From assembly GCA_964622835.1 (NCBI GenBank), contig CAZUSA010000002.1:144036-208035 (forward strand): a DNA stretch of 64,000 nucleotides, in the 5' to 3' direction. Numbering within the stretch: the stretch's first letter is position 1; every line of letters starts with the position of its first letter. Positions 43,373 through 51,844 of this stretch are shown here, in pieces. The position numbers and the translations under genes were made by a program. The notes below the pieces were generated by a model that saw only the letters and a list, made by a program, of their open reading frames with translations, was not told the origin of the DNA and did not search any database. This DNA is from JABIKK01 sp964622835. GTDB lineage: Archaea > Nanobdellota > Nanobdellia > SCGC-AAA011-G17 > UBA489.

Positions 43373-43969
43373 ATGCAATCACTTCGTGTATTATCTGAAG
43401 AATATCGCTCGTGTGATCGATGTTCAGAACTTGCTTCAACGAGAACACAAGTGGTCTTTGGTTCACAGCATTTGCAACCTTGTTCTGTCATGATCATTGG
43501 TGAAGCTCCTGGAAAAAATGAAGATGAAACAGGCGAACCGTTTATTGGCAGAAGTGGAGAATTGTTGAATGGGCTATTGAAGGATATTGGATTAGAACGG
43601 TCTGATGTTTTTATTACTAATACGATATTATGTCGTCCACCTGGTAATCGTAATCCCAAGAAAGAAGAATTAACGCAGTGTCGTACGCGATTAGATCAGA
43701 CGATTGCATTGATTGACCCTACGGTTATCATTACGTTAGGTAATTTTGCCACACAATATATGTTAGATACGAAAGAAGGTATTACGAAGTTACGTGGGAA
43801 GGTCTATGAGCAACAGGGCCGTTCAATCATTCCCATGCCTCATCCTGCGACATTATTGTACAATGGGCTCTCTGAAGAGCTTTTTTCGTTGTTTCGGCGT
43901 GATTTTCAATTAGTAAAGGGTCTTTTGGATGGTAGACGGCCTCCTGGTGAGTCACAACAAACATTATAG
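43373..43969 (+). CDS. Uracil-DNA glycosylase family 4 (Fe-S type)
   Basis: This 198-residue base-excision repair enzyme removes uracil from DNA. It has the 4Fe-4S cysteines typical of family 4 (CDRC near residues 14-17, a Cys in ILCRPPG and another in LTQC), motif GEAPGKNEDETGEPFIGRSG near 41-60 and the C-terminal HPATLLYN region containing the catalytic-fold His. The TATA box CCTTAAATAGG (43342-43352) is about 26 bases before the ATG. It is common in archaea. Confidence 0.93.
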   Translation: MQSLRVLSEEYRSCDRCSELASTRTQVVFGSQHLQPCSVMIIGEAPGKNEDETGEPFIGRSGELLNGLLKDIGLERSDVFITNTILCRPPGNRNPKKEELTQCRTRLDQTIALIDPTVIITLGNFATQYMLDTKEGITKLRGKVYEQQGRSIIPMPHPATLLYNGLSEELFSLFRRDFQLVKGLLDGRRPPGESQQTL

Positions 43970-44034
43970 TTCCTACTTGAAAGTAATAACAAATAGAAAG
44001 GTTTATAAGGAGTTGGCGTTCATACAATCCTACG

Positions 44035-44640
44035 ATGGCACCACAATCTTACAGTAAAATAATTTTACTCATAGCACTTGCATTCGCATTAGTACCTATA
44101 GCAGAAGCAAGTTACCTAAACGATTACTACGGGCCATCATATGGTACTAATTATTTTAACGGATTCAATTCCAATACTAAACAAAACACAAACAGCTTTG
44201 GACACAATACCAACCAATTTTCAAACTTTAACAACTACAACTCAAACTCCTTCTTTGGAGAAGGCTTCTCAAACAACAACTTTGGAACATTTTTACAACA
44301 AGGAAACATCAACAACAATGATGGACATAATTTTAACAAAGACCCTTGTGCAACAAAAACAACTCACGGCAACTTCGATGGAAAAGGCCAAGACTTTACA
44401 ATCACAGAAAAAGTATGTGACGGGATCAGCGGTAATTTTTACAAAGACAATAGCTACCAAAACGCTGTCAATAACAAAGTAGGATACAACCAAAAATCAG
44501 TTGGTGTTAACGGCTTTGTTGATTCAGTCTCCAAATCAAATAAAGCAAGTGGCACAAACTCAAATATGTTTGATAATAGCTTCGTATCAAGTTACAAACA
44601 AACAACCTTCGGAAAAGGTACAAAACTTTATTTTAATTAA
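44035..44640 (+). CDS. Secreted Asn-rich low-complexity protein
   Basis: The 201-residue protein has a Sec signal (SKIILLIALAFALVPIAEA, cleavage after AEA near residue 25) and an exterior dominated by Asn, Phe, Tyr, Ser and Gly (for example FNSNTKQNTNSFGHNTN). Only two cysteines are present. There are no recognisable domains. Asn/Tyr/Phe-rich composition is typical of fibre-forming or adhesive low-complexity proteins. A TATA box (GGTTTATAAGG, about 43999-44009) lies 25-30 bases before the ATG. Confidence 0.8.
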   Translation: MAPQSYSKIILLIALAFALVPIAEASYLNDYYGPSYGTNYFNGFNSNTKQNTNSFGHNTNQFSNFNNYNSNSFFGEGFSNNNFGTFLQQGNINNNDGHNFNKDPCATKTTHGNFDGKGQDFTITEKVCDGISGNFYKDNSYQNAVNNKVGYNQKSVGVNGFVDSVSKSNKASGTNSNMFDNSFVSSYKQTTFGKGTKLYFN

Positions 44641-45414
44641 TTATCCAATATAGGATAATGAATCTTCTTCATCACTTTCTTCAACAACAGAGACTTCTTT
44701 CTTACTCTTCTTTACTTTCTTTTCAGGAGTAGCATTAGACTGTAACGTTCTATCAATATCTTTTTCTTTCAAATTCAACTGCAATAATTTGTTTAACCGT
44801 TTCACTAAATGACCAGCTTCATGCAATCCAATATATCCAGGACTTTCAAACGTTTCTACCAACATAGAAATAGCAGGAATATCCTTCTTCCCAGCAAGAC
44901 CAGGTAAAATTCCTGTCACACCAACAATAGGACCAATAAACTCATGCAATTCTTTCTTCGGTTTAGCACCAGCCATATACTTCTTAATAACTTTCTTTGA
45001 ATTACCTGTTACATACATCTGAGGCTTCTTAGGAATATCTTGTAAAGCAATACCACCCAAACTAATAATCTCCTTACCCTTTGTCTTTTCAAACGTATCT
45101 AACACCTTACGACAAAACGAACGACACGACACTTCAGAACCCGGTTGTACATCACCAGACAATAATAAAATAGTCTTACCCTTTACCTTAGCAACATGCA
45201 TATCAATAGACGGTAATTCGATAATATTTTCTTCATTCACAAACACATAATGTGGTAGCTCATCAGAATGTAGTTCGTATACCTTCTTCGCCTTTAACGC
45301 ATCAATCAAATATTCAACAGCAATCTTACCTACATTACCCACACCAGGCAACCCTTCAATAAGAATAGGTGCTTGTGCCGTTGTTCCTTTAATTTTATCT
45401 AACGTCCAGGTCAT
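44641..45414 (-). CDS. PAC2-family protein (proteasome assembly chaperone-like)
   Basis: The 257-residue protein has the archaeal PAC2 domain: ILIEGLPGVGNVGKIAVEYLI near residue 15 and IVGVTGILPGLAGKKDIPAISMLVET near 168. A basic/acidic tail (KKVKKSKKEVSVVEESDEEDS) follows the domain. Its ATG overlaps the nop10 stop. PAC2 proteins are encoded with translation genes in archaea; a chaperone role is inferred from eukaryotic PAC2. Confidence 0.9.
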   Translation of the reverse strand: MTWTLDKIKGTTAQAPILIEGLPGVGNVGKIAVEYLIDALKAKKVYELHSDELPHYVFVNEENIIELPSIDMHVAKVKGKTILLLSGDVQPGSEVSCRSFCRKVLDTFEKTKGKEIISLGGIALQDIPKKPQMYVTGNSKKVIKKYMAGAKPKKELHEFIGPIVGVTGILPGLAGKKDIPAISMLVETFESPGYIGLHEAGHLVKRLNKLLQLNLKEKDIDRTLQSNATPEKKVKKSKKEVSVVEESDEEDSLSYIG

Positions 45415-45569
45415 TGTTGTTCCTTTGCCATCCTTCTGTATTTACCATACTTATCTTCAAGACTAAACTTAGCAGGTTTCGGTGTGACCGTTACTGTATC
45501 ACATATACTGCACTTTCTTTCTAACGTAAAGGTTGAACATGAAGGACATCGCAAAATTTCAGTCTTCAT
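45411..45569 (-). CDS. nop10: H/ACA RNP protein Nop10
   Basis: The 52-residue protein has the zinc-binding CPSC...CSIC ligands in its N-terminal half and a basic C-terminal helix (KFSLEDKYGKYRRMAKE). It is part of the box H/ACA pseudouridylation complex with Cbf5, which is encoded near the end of this window. It overlaps aIF2alpha and PAC2 by 4 bases at each end, in the standard archaeal order. Confidence 0.95.
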   Translation of the reverse strand: MKTEILRCPSCSTFTLERKCSICDTVTVTPKPAKFSLEDKYGKYRRMAKEQQ

Positions 45570-46360
45570 TTCTTGCCCTTCTGCACATCTAACGTTCCTT
45601 CACCCTTTTCAATTTCCTCACGAATAACATCAATAATCTCATTCGTTTGCTCTTCCGCCTTCTTTGGTTCAGCCGTTGTTAACGTAACACTATATCGTGG
45701 AGCAGAAATATACGACACCTGAGCATCATACGATTGTTTTTTTGCAAACATCTCACCTTTCTGTAATGATTTCTTAATCACTTCAATACCATCCTTTGTA
45801 GGACATGTTAATTGGAACTCACGAAGAACCTTAACTTCTTGCGGTTTCAAACGTGTTTTAATGACGCTTTCTAACGCATCAGCAGACTTCTTATCAATGC
45901 CTAACGATGCAAGGTTAGTTTCACCTTCAGCAACCTGTTGAAAACCAAACCCAATCGTTTCGTATGATTCCATTACTTTTGTACGAACAAGATCATACAA
46001 CTTATCACCATCAATCTTCAATTGTTTTGCAACAGAATCAATAATCTTTTCACATTTTTCTTCAAGTTTTAACTCTTTAATTTTATTTAATCGCTGACCT
46101 GTTGTCACACGACGTAAGGATAAATCCAAATTACCATAGCGCTCGTTCTTACGAAGAACCTTACACACAATTTTCTTACCTTCTTTAACAAAATCACGAA
46201 TCGTACGAATACGACCAGGAGAAATTTCAGAAATATGGATAATACCATCACGATTTTCATACTCATCTAATGTAACAAAAACAGTTGTTCGTTGAATACG
46301 CTTAACCGTACAAATAGTGATCTCACCTTCGTTCGGAAATCCTTGATGCTTAAACCGCAT
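45566..46360 (-). CDS. eif2a: Translation initiation factor aIF2 subunit alpha
   Basis: This 264-residue protein has an N-terminal S1 domain (GEITICTVKRIQRTTVFVTLDEYENRDGIIHISEIS), a middle helical domain, and a C-terminal alpha-beta domain (GDKLYDLVRTKVMESYETIGFGFQQV; VSYISAPRYSVTLT). It is part of the heterotrimer that delivers initiator tRNA. It lies between rps27e and nop10 in the usual archaeal operon, 2 bases after rps27e, and overlaps nop10 by 4 bases. Confidence 0.96.
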   Translation of the reverse strand: MRFKHQGFPNEGEITICTVKRIQRTTVFVTLDEYENRDGIIHISEISPGRIRTIRDFVKEGKKIVCKVLRKNERYGNLDLSLRRVTTGQRLNKIKELKLEEKCEKIIDSVAKQLKIDGDKLYDLVRTKVMESYETIGFGFQQVAEGETNLASLGIDKKSADALESVIKTRLKPQEVKVLREFQLTCPTKDGIEVIKKSLQKGEMFAKKQSYDAQVSYISAPRYSVTLTTAEPKKAEEQTNEIIDVIREEIEKGEGTLDVQKGKK

Positions 46361-46362
46361 TG

Positions 46363-46542
46363 TTATGTGAGAACCTCAAGAATCCTTGCTTTAATAGCAC
46401 CCTTGCCCCCTTGAGGTTTAGCCAGCATTGTGCCACAGACCGTACAAGAAACTGTCGTAGACGGCTTGCCAAAGATAACCTGATTGTTCTTACACTTCGA
46501 ACAACAGACCTTGATGAACTTACTTGTATGCATGTTTGTCAT
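46363..46542 (-). CDS. rps27e: Ribosomal protein eS27 (S27e)
   Basis: The 59-residue zinc protein has the C4 motif CCSKC...CTVCG and the family core FGKPSTTVSCTVCGTMLAKPQGGKG. The ATG at 46542 is chosen because the TATA box CTTATAAAC (minus strand, about 46566-46574) lies about 27 bases upstream; a second Met is 3 codons later. It heads the S27e-aIF2alpha-Nop10-PAC2 transcript. Confidence 0.95.
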   Translation of the reverse strand: MTNMHTSKFIKVCCSKCKNNQVIFGKPSTTVSCTVCGTMLAKPQGGKGAIKARILEVLT

Positions 46543-46623
46543 TTTCTTGAAATATCTCTTGATTGTTTATAAGGCTTACGACTGCCACAATGTTTAAATA
46601 GCTCCTGAAACCTTCAAAAACCT

Positions 46624-46857
46624 ATGAGAGGTGTTCGCGTTCACAATACAGGAATTTCTACAGCAACACATAGAATCTTTACAGGCGTTACCATTACGTT
46701 TGGACTCCTCATGGCCTTAGTCTTCATAACGACGCCGAACGCAGGACGTATTACAGGGTACAGTGTCCTATCAGATTTATATGGGAATGCAGGACCTGCA
46801 GTTCTAATGTTTACTTTAATACTCGTTATAGGATTATACCTGCGATTCGTAGAATAA
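46624..46857 (+). CDS. Small membrane protein inserted in a ribosomal operon
   Basis: The 77-residue protein has a first transmembrane helix (FTGVTITFGLLMALVFITT), then AGRITGYSV, and a second helix (GPAVLMFTLILVIGLYLRF). It is transcribed opposite to the ribosomal genes on both sides and its stop directly abuts the rpl44e stop. A TATA box GTTTAAATAGC (about 46590-46600) lies about 25 bases upstream. The TG motif after the first helix matches several surface proteins here. Function unknown. Confidence 0.7.
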   Translation: MRGVRVHNTGISTATHRIFTGVTITFGLLMALVFITTPNAGRITGYSVLSDLYGNAGPAVLMFTLILVIGLYLRFVE

Positions 46858-47181
46858 TTACACTGCCTTATCTTCAATAGATAATTTCTTCGTTCTCTTT
46901 CCAGACGAACGCACTTGTGTCTTATTACACACAGAACATTTCAAACGAAAATCAGACTTCTTTGATGTTTTAGCACCCATACGCTTCCACGCAGATAATG
47001 CCTTACGAGAAAATTTACCATGATTACCAAAACCAGTCTTAGCAGAACCTCTCTTACTCAAACGCGCAATAGAACCAATACGTAACGTGCCACGTTCTTT
47101 TTTCTTTGCGAGAGCTACAGCATGTGTTGTTTGCGTCTTACAAAACTTACAAAATGTTCTTCTCGTTTTGGGTATTTTCAA
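46858..47181 (-). CDS. rpl44e: Ribosomal protein eL42 (L44e)
   Basis: The 107-residue basic protein has two zinc CxxC pairs (CKFC near residue 11 and CSVC near 85) and the family core KKKERGTLRIGSIARLSKRGSAKTGFGNHGKFSRK. A TTG start at 47181 is chosen because it gives the standard MKIPK N-terminus with a GAGGAAG ribosome-binding site upstream; an earlier TTG at 47196 lies inside that site. It overlaps the GINS gene by 35 bases. Confidence 0.93.
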   Translation of the reverse strand: MKIPKTRRTFCKFCKTQTTHAVALAKKKERGTLRIGSIARLSKRGSAKTGFGNHGKFSRKALSAWKRMGAKTSKKSDFRLKCSVCNKTQVRSSGKRTKKLSIEDKAV

Positions 47182-47788
47182 CTTGTACTTCCTCAACGCG
47201 TTTTCGTTGGACTAGCAAATTAGCCGTTTTCGTTGGCAAGAACGACATATCTTCTTGCTCAAACGGGCCATACACATTCAAGTCATCTGCCACAAACTTT
47301 GGGACAGCATGCACGAATCGTACCATTTTGCCGTGTGTAGGCTCCTTTTGGGCTGTTTTTATATCTTTTGGTACGGTATTTCGTTGAATACTCACCGTCT
47401 TTTCTTGTAATATATTTTCAACAACACCCCCACGATACGTATTCAACATATCCAACGTTTCTTCATACAAGCGCTTTTCTTCAGGCAACATGTTTGCTCC
47501 TGCTTCTTTTACCCCTGCACGCGAAGAAAGGAGTGCCAAATTCATCATTTTATTCTCACGTTTTTCATACAATTCACGAATAATCTTTCTCGCACTCTCT
47601 AACTGTAATTGCGTCTTCTTTGTATCAGCAGCAAAAATTGAATCACCCTGTTGTTCGGTCTTGAGAATCGCACCTTTTTCTTTAAGATATTCAACCGTCT
47701 GTTGAAAAAAGGTCTCTTCTAATGACTGGAGTTCCGGATTCATCTTTTCCTTTCGTAATAATTCAAATAAGGTTTCAAAGGTTAACAT
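47147..47788 (-). CDS. Archaeal GINS complex subunit (Gins51-type)
   Basis: The 213-residue protein has an N-terminal alpha-helical A domain (MLTFETLFELLRKEKMNPELQSLEETFF...ARKIIRELYEKRENKMMNLALLSSRA) and a small C-terminal beta B domain (KMVRFVHAVPKFVADDLNVYGPFEQEDMSFLPTKTANLLVQRKRVEEV). This A-B order is that of Gins51/Sld5-type. GINS is part of the CMG-like replicative helicase. The ATG at 47788 is chosen by its distance from the TATA box GTTAATAAAG (about 47812-47821). It heads a conserved archaeal gene cluster with rpl44e. Confidence 0.9.
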   Translation of the reverse strand: MLTFETLFELLRKEKMNPELQSLEETFFQQTVEYLKEKGAILKTEQQGDSIFAADTKKTQLQLESARKIIRELYEKRENKMMNLALLSSRAGVKEAGANMLPEEKRLYEETLDMLNTYRGGVVENILQEKTVSIQRNTVPKDIKTAQKEPTHGKMVRFVHAVPKFVADDLNVYGPFEQEDMSFLPTKTANLLVQRKRVEEVQVENTQNEKNIL

Positions 47789-47867
47789 TTTAGAAGAAAT
47801 ACACATGACGCTTTATTAACATTTATGTCCCGGAAAGCTTATAACACCATTTTAAAGCAGTTTTTTC

Positions 47868-48782
47868 GTGAAATTAAAAACGTTTCCGGAAGACTTTCGC
47901 GTTGTAGAACATTCATCATTTCCTCTTGATGGCACAACAGGAAAATATGTGTACGTTCGTTTAACCAAAAAAAACTGGAATACCGCATCCGTTGTTAAAG
48001 AAATTGCTCATGCATTACATATTAGTTTGAAACATATTGGATACGCAGGCAACAAAGATAAACATGCTATAACACAACAATATCTTTCTTTACCCACATC
48101 TGTTGTACCAGGAATTAAAACATTTACGCTTGACGATGTAACCCTAGAAATTATTGGTTACGGTGATGAACGATTAACCCTTGGAGACTTGGACACAAAC
48201 ACCTTTACGATTATTGTACGGCAATTAACACGAGAAAAAGATCTTACCTTTGATAAAATAAAAAACTACTTTGGTGATCAACGATTTGGCCATGATAACC
48301 AAAATATAACTCTCGGAAAACTTCTCTTACAAGGAAACTTCAAGGAAGTTTGTTTATTATTAGACTTAGAGGTGGTGGAAAATAATTACATTCAAGCATT
48401 GCATACCATAGATAAACGAACACTTCGGTTGTATATTGCAGCGTATCAATCACACCTTTGGAATCTTGTAGCTACAACGCTTGATGAAGGTGAAACACTG
48501 GAAATTGTTGGCTTTCTCACAGAGTATTCTACAGAAACAATACAACAACAATATGAAACCTTGCTTGCAAAAGATGATCTTACCAAAGACTCTTTCATAC
48601 TCAAATCATACAAAGAACTCAGCATGGAAGGAGACAAACGACCCTTGTTTATAGCTATTACCAATTTTAATGCAACATGGGTAGATGACACTGCATACCA
48701 AGAAAAAAAACAATGCACCCTTACATTTACACTAGGAAAAGGCTCTTACGCAACAACATTTGTTAATACACTCTTTCATTAA
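47868..48782 (+). CDS. truD: tRNA pseudouridine(13) synthase TruD, compact version
   Basis: The 304-residue protein makes pseudouridine 13 in tRNA. The catalytic Asp64 is in YAGNKDKHA, and NYFGDQRFG and the C-terminal GKGSYATTF match the family. Archaeal TruD proteins are usually over 400 residues because of a large TRUD insertion domain; this one is reduced even relative to the E. coli enzyme (349). It starts at GTG 47868, 21-29 bases after the TATA box GCTTATAAC (about 47838-47846). Confidence 0.92.
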   Translation: MKLKTFPEDFRVVEHSSFPLDGTTGKYVYVRLTKKNWNTASVVKEIAHALHISLKHIGYAGNKDKHAITQQYLSLPTSVVPGIKTFTLDDVTLEIIGYGDERLTLGDLDTNTFTIIVRQLTREKDLTFDKIKNYFGDQRFGHDNQNITLGKLLLQGNFKEVCLLLDLEVVENNYIQALHTIDKRTLRLYIAAYQSHLWNLVATTLDEGETLEIVGFLTEYSTETIQQQYETLLAKDDLTKDSFILKSYKELSMEGDKRPLFIAITNFNATWVDDTAYQEKKQCTLTFTLGKGSYATTFVNTLFH

Positions 48783-48824
48783 CTGTGGAAAACTATATAA
48801 GGGCAAACTCGTCTTACAGCCTCT

Positions 48825-50645
48825 ATGAGAGGTGCAGCACAGGAGCGAAAACTCCTCCACGAACATGAATTAGTTTTAGCAACATTCACATTTGTTTTCC
48901 TCGTGGGTGGATTTATCTTTTGGGGATATGATGTTGTTGCAACGGGATACTACTTAGGAGATAGTGAAGATCCGTATACAACAACAGAAACATTTGAAGC
49001 CCTTCTTACTGAAGAAAAAATAGTAGACGTTGCTGTAAGAAACACAGCAGACCCTGCACTCAGCACAACAGCATTAGTTATTATAGATCTTGATGAAAAA
49101 TGTGCTATTACCACAGGTGAATTGCCCATACTTAGCGATCCCTGTTCATTATTTACAACAACACTCCTTGGAGACTCAACACTCAATCCAGGTGAAGCAA
49201 CATTTATTCGTATTGCATTTACCTCAGAGATAGAACGAAGTGCAACACTTACCCTTAATGTTATTACAAACGATGGTATTGATACCATGGACTTTTCTTT
49301 TAATGCAGTAACTGAATTAACAAAACCAGCAACACAAGACAGCTTAGTTGGAACAACACAAACTGATGCAGCGTTCTTTACATCATTACTTGATGCATTA
49401 CGTGCATTCCTCGGTGGTGATGGTGTTGTTGTACCAGAAGCATTAGAAGATCCTGTCGTTTACGTTCATGGTCTATCTTCTCTTGGTTTTACAGAACCAA
49501 GTCTTTTCTTTGGATCACTTAACATCGAACAAGGAGCGCAAGCAACACAATCCTTTGCCATAGAAAATATTGGAACAACTACTACGTCTGTTACAGGAAT
49601 AACCAAACCAACAGGGCTTATTGTTACACCACTCAATGGATTTACTCTTGCTCCTGGAGAACGACAAACCGTCGAAGTAACCTGTACGCCGCAGATTATT
49701 GGTGGACTTGAAACACCATCCTTACTCTTCCACACAGCTAGAGGTGATGCACCATTACGTGTTTTATGTATAGGTGTTACCAGTGTCACAGAAGATACAG
49801 ATAGGACGAAACCAATACTCACTGTTGTTCAACCAGTAGAAGGACAAGTACGTGATACCGTTTCCGTACGCGTTGAAGCATATGATGAAGGAACCATCGC
49901 AGACTTAGCACTTGTCAAAGCATACATTGGTTCAACACTTGTCAAGCGACTTAACACACCAACAACACCAAACAGTCACGTCTACGAATTTGATGTAGAT
50001 CTTACTCGCTTTACAGGCATTGTTGCCTTTACCGTTGAAGCTGTAGACTATGCCGGTAATACCCGCGTTTCAGAACCAATTTCATTATGGATAACAGCAG
50101 AAGAAACAGAAACTGATACGGTTGTACAACCATTAGAAGATGTTGAAGAAGTTACAGAAGAAATAGTTATTGAACTTCCAGAATTAAATGTAGACTTACT
50201 TGTACGGCCAGCAAGCGGATCTGGATATACAGATCTTTCAACAGACCATGTTGTAGCAGGAGATCGTGTTGACCTTCGTTTAACATCAACGTTGGAAGGA
50301 ACAAACTATCGCTTTGAATTTAAAAATGCAGCACTCGACAGTATCTCAGATTTATCTATTGATAGCGAAGACATCGTCTTCAAAACAATGGGTGATGGAC
50401 GACGTATCATTGATATTCCAGATGATACACTAAAATCATTCATTACTCTTCTTGATGCAACGTCAGTAATATTACCTATGATTCAACCAGATGGGTATGA
50501 AATGGGAAAACCACTCGAAGTAACCTACTACAAAAACAATGGTGACACTTATGTTGTTTCAAGTACATACATAAAATCCTTTTCGCAAGAAGGAGACATA
50601 ATTTATGTTGAACTTGACAAACGTGTTATTTTTGGTGATGTATAG
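48825..50645 (+). CDS. Membrane-anchored Ig-like repeat surface protein
   Basis: This 606-residue protein has an N-terminal transmembrane anchor (LVLATFTFVFLVGGFIFWGY) followed by DVVATGYYLGD and a long exterior with several beta-sandwich modules. A CARDB/transglutaminase-like segment near 230-310 (SLNIEQGAQATQSFAIENIGTTTTSVTG) and an Ig-like segment near 330-420 (PILTVVQPVEGQVRDTVSVRVEAYDEG...YAGNTRVSEPI) are clear. It is probably an adhesive or S-layer-associated protein. A TATA box ACTATATAAGG (48789-48799) precedes the ATG. Confidence 0.8.
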   Translation: MRGAAQERKLLHEHELVLATFTFVFLVGGFIFWGYDVVATGYYLGDSEDPYTTTETFEALLTEEKIVDVAVRNTADPALSTTALVIIDLDEKCAITTGELPILSDPCSLFTTTLLGDSTLNPGEATFIRIAFTSEIERSATLTLNVITNDGIDTMDFSFNAVTELTKPATQDSLVGTTQTDAAFFTSLLDALRAFLGGDGVVVPEALEDPVVYVHGLSSLGFTEPSLFFGSLNIEQGAQATQSFAIENIGTTTTSVTGITKPTGLIVTPLNGFTLAPGERQTVEVTCTPQIIGGLETPSLLFHTARGDAPLRVLCIGVTSVTEDTDRTKPILTVVQPVEGQVRDTVSVRVEAYDEGTIADLALVKAYIGSTLVKRLNTPTTPNSHVYEFDVDLTRFTGIVAFTVEAVDYAGNTRVSEPISLWITAEETETDTVVQPLEDVEEVTEEIVIELPELNVDLLVRPASGSGYTDLSTDHVVAGDRVDLRLTSTLEGTNYRFEFKNAALDSISDLSIDSEDIVFKTMGDGRRIIDIPDDTLKSFITLLDATSVILPMIQPDGYEMGKPLEVTYYKNNGDTYVVSSTYIKSFSQEGDIIYVELDKRVIFGDV

Positions 50646-50656
50646 AGGTTGATACC

Positions 50657-51805
50657 ATGCGTTTTTTACCACTTGTTTTATTATCATTGTTACTCATCCT
50701 ACCTGTAATCTCTGGTGCAGGTCTTGGCGGTGGTGGTGCAGGTGCACGTAATTTTGTTGTTGATGTTCCAGGAAACTTTGTTGCACTAGCAAATCGTGAT
50801 TTAGGTGTTGATCTTGAAGTTGATGGCACAGTTCGTGCAAATGAACGTGTCTTTTTGCACAAAACTATTGATGGTGTTAATTACCCTGTAGGTAGATTTA
50901 CACTATCTTTTCGTATTAATGACATTGGTGTTGATCCTTCTCTTGATGATATCATTGCCTTACTAGATGTTGATGCAAAAAAAGCAGTTATTGATATAGG
51001 GGATGTCTCACAAGCTTCAGGGTTGGTTGATTTATACATTCCTCAAACACCTGGCGATAATGCTATTGTTGTTTGTACAAATTCTCTCAACTTAGCAGGA
51101 ACATACAAGGGTTGTGGTGGTATTGATGGTATTGTAGAAAAGTGGATTTACCCTGGTGGTTATACAGGGGACTTTCCTGTTACGGAATATGTTGATGATG
51201 GCATAGTTACACCTTTCTGGCGCGTTGCAGACTTAACGGGAACAGGCATCTTTTCGTTCTTCGTAAACTATGGTGGGGGGGAAGAAACTATTATTGAAGA
51301 AGGAGGTAACATAGATTTAGATATTGTTACCTTTTACACATACACTTCAAATGAAAACATTGAATACACTATCACCGTAAACGAAGTAGATTATTTATTT
51401 GTTGTTGATTATGTTGATCCACAAAATGAATATGCTTCTGTTTACATTGCAACACTTGATACAAGTTTTACTCTTGACGAAGGAGGCGTAGAAAACTTAG
51501 ACTTAGATGGTGGTGGTGAAATAGATATGACGTTTGAAATAACCACACTTGATTACCCTCTTGTACATGCAAAAGTTGCTTTATTCCAACCACTTGCACT
51601 TCCAACATTTGCTCCACGAGAAAAAGATGCAACAGATAGTAAAGGCATCTTTTCTTCATCAGGTAATGTTTGGACGCGACTTCTTGAAACTAAGGATATA
51701 ACCGAAGGAAAACTTACTCTTGCTGTTGTGAGTGTTCTTCTTGTCTTACTCTTCTTTGTCTTTGTTGGTGGAAAGCTTCTCGGTAAAGTCTGGAAAGCAA
51801 CGTAA
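50657..51805 (+). CDS. Secreted surface protein with C-terminal membrane anchor
   Basis: The 382-residue protein has a Sec signal (FLPLVLLSLLLILPVISGA), a beta-rich exterior rich in Asp/Gly and a C-terminal transmembrane helix (LTLAVVSVLLVLLFFVFVGGKLL) followed by a short basic tail (GKVWKAT). It begins 11 bases after the preceding surface gene, with a GAGGTTG ribosome-binding site, so the two are probably co-transcribed and may interact. No family recognised. Confidence 0.75.
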   Translation: MRFLPLVLLSLLLILPVISGAGLGGGGAGARNFVVDVPGNFVALANRDLGVDLEVDGTVRANERVFLHKTIDGVNYPVGRFTLSFRINDIGVDPSLDDIIALLDVDAKKAVIDIGDVSQASGLVDLYIPQTPGDNAIVVCTNSLNLAGTYKGCGGIDGIVEKWIYPGGYTGDFPVTEYVDDGIVTPFWRVADLTGTGIFSFFVNYGGGEETIIEEGGNIDLDIVTFYTYTSNENIEYTITVNEVDYLFVVDYVDPQNEYASVYIATLDTSFTLDEGGVENLDLDGGGEIDMTFEITTLDYPLVHAKVALFQPLALPTFAPREKDATDSKGIFSSSGNVWTRLLETKDITEGKLTLAVVSVLLVLLFFVFVGGKLLGKVWKAT

Positions 51806-51844
51806 GACAGTACCTTTAAATAGCGCCCTCCTCTGCTTCTTTTT

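Noticed and set aside
44035..44640. Short DNA-level tandem repeat in the Asn-rich gene
   Set aside because: The low complexity is at amino-acid level; no exact DNA repeat unit of fixed length was found.
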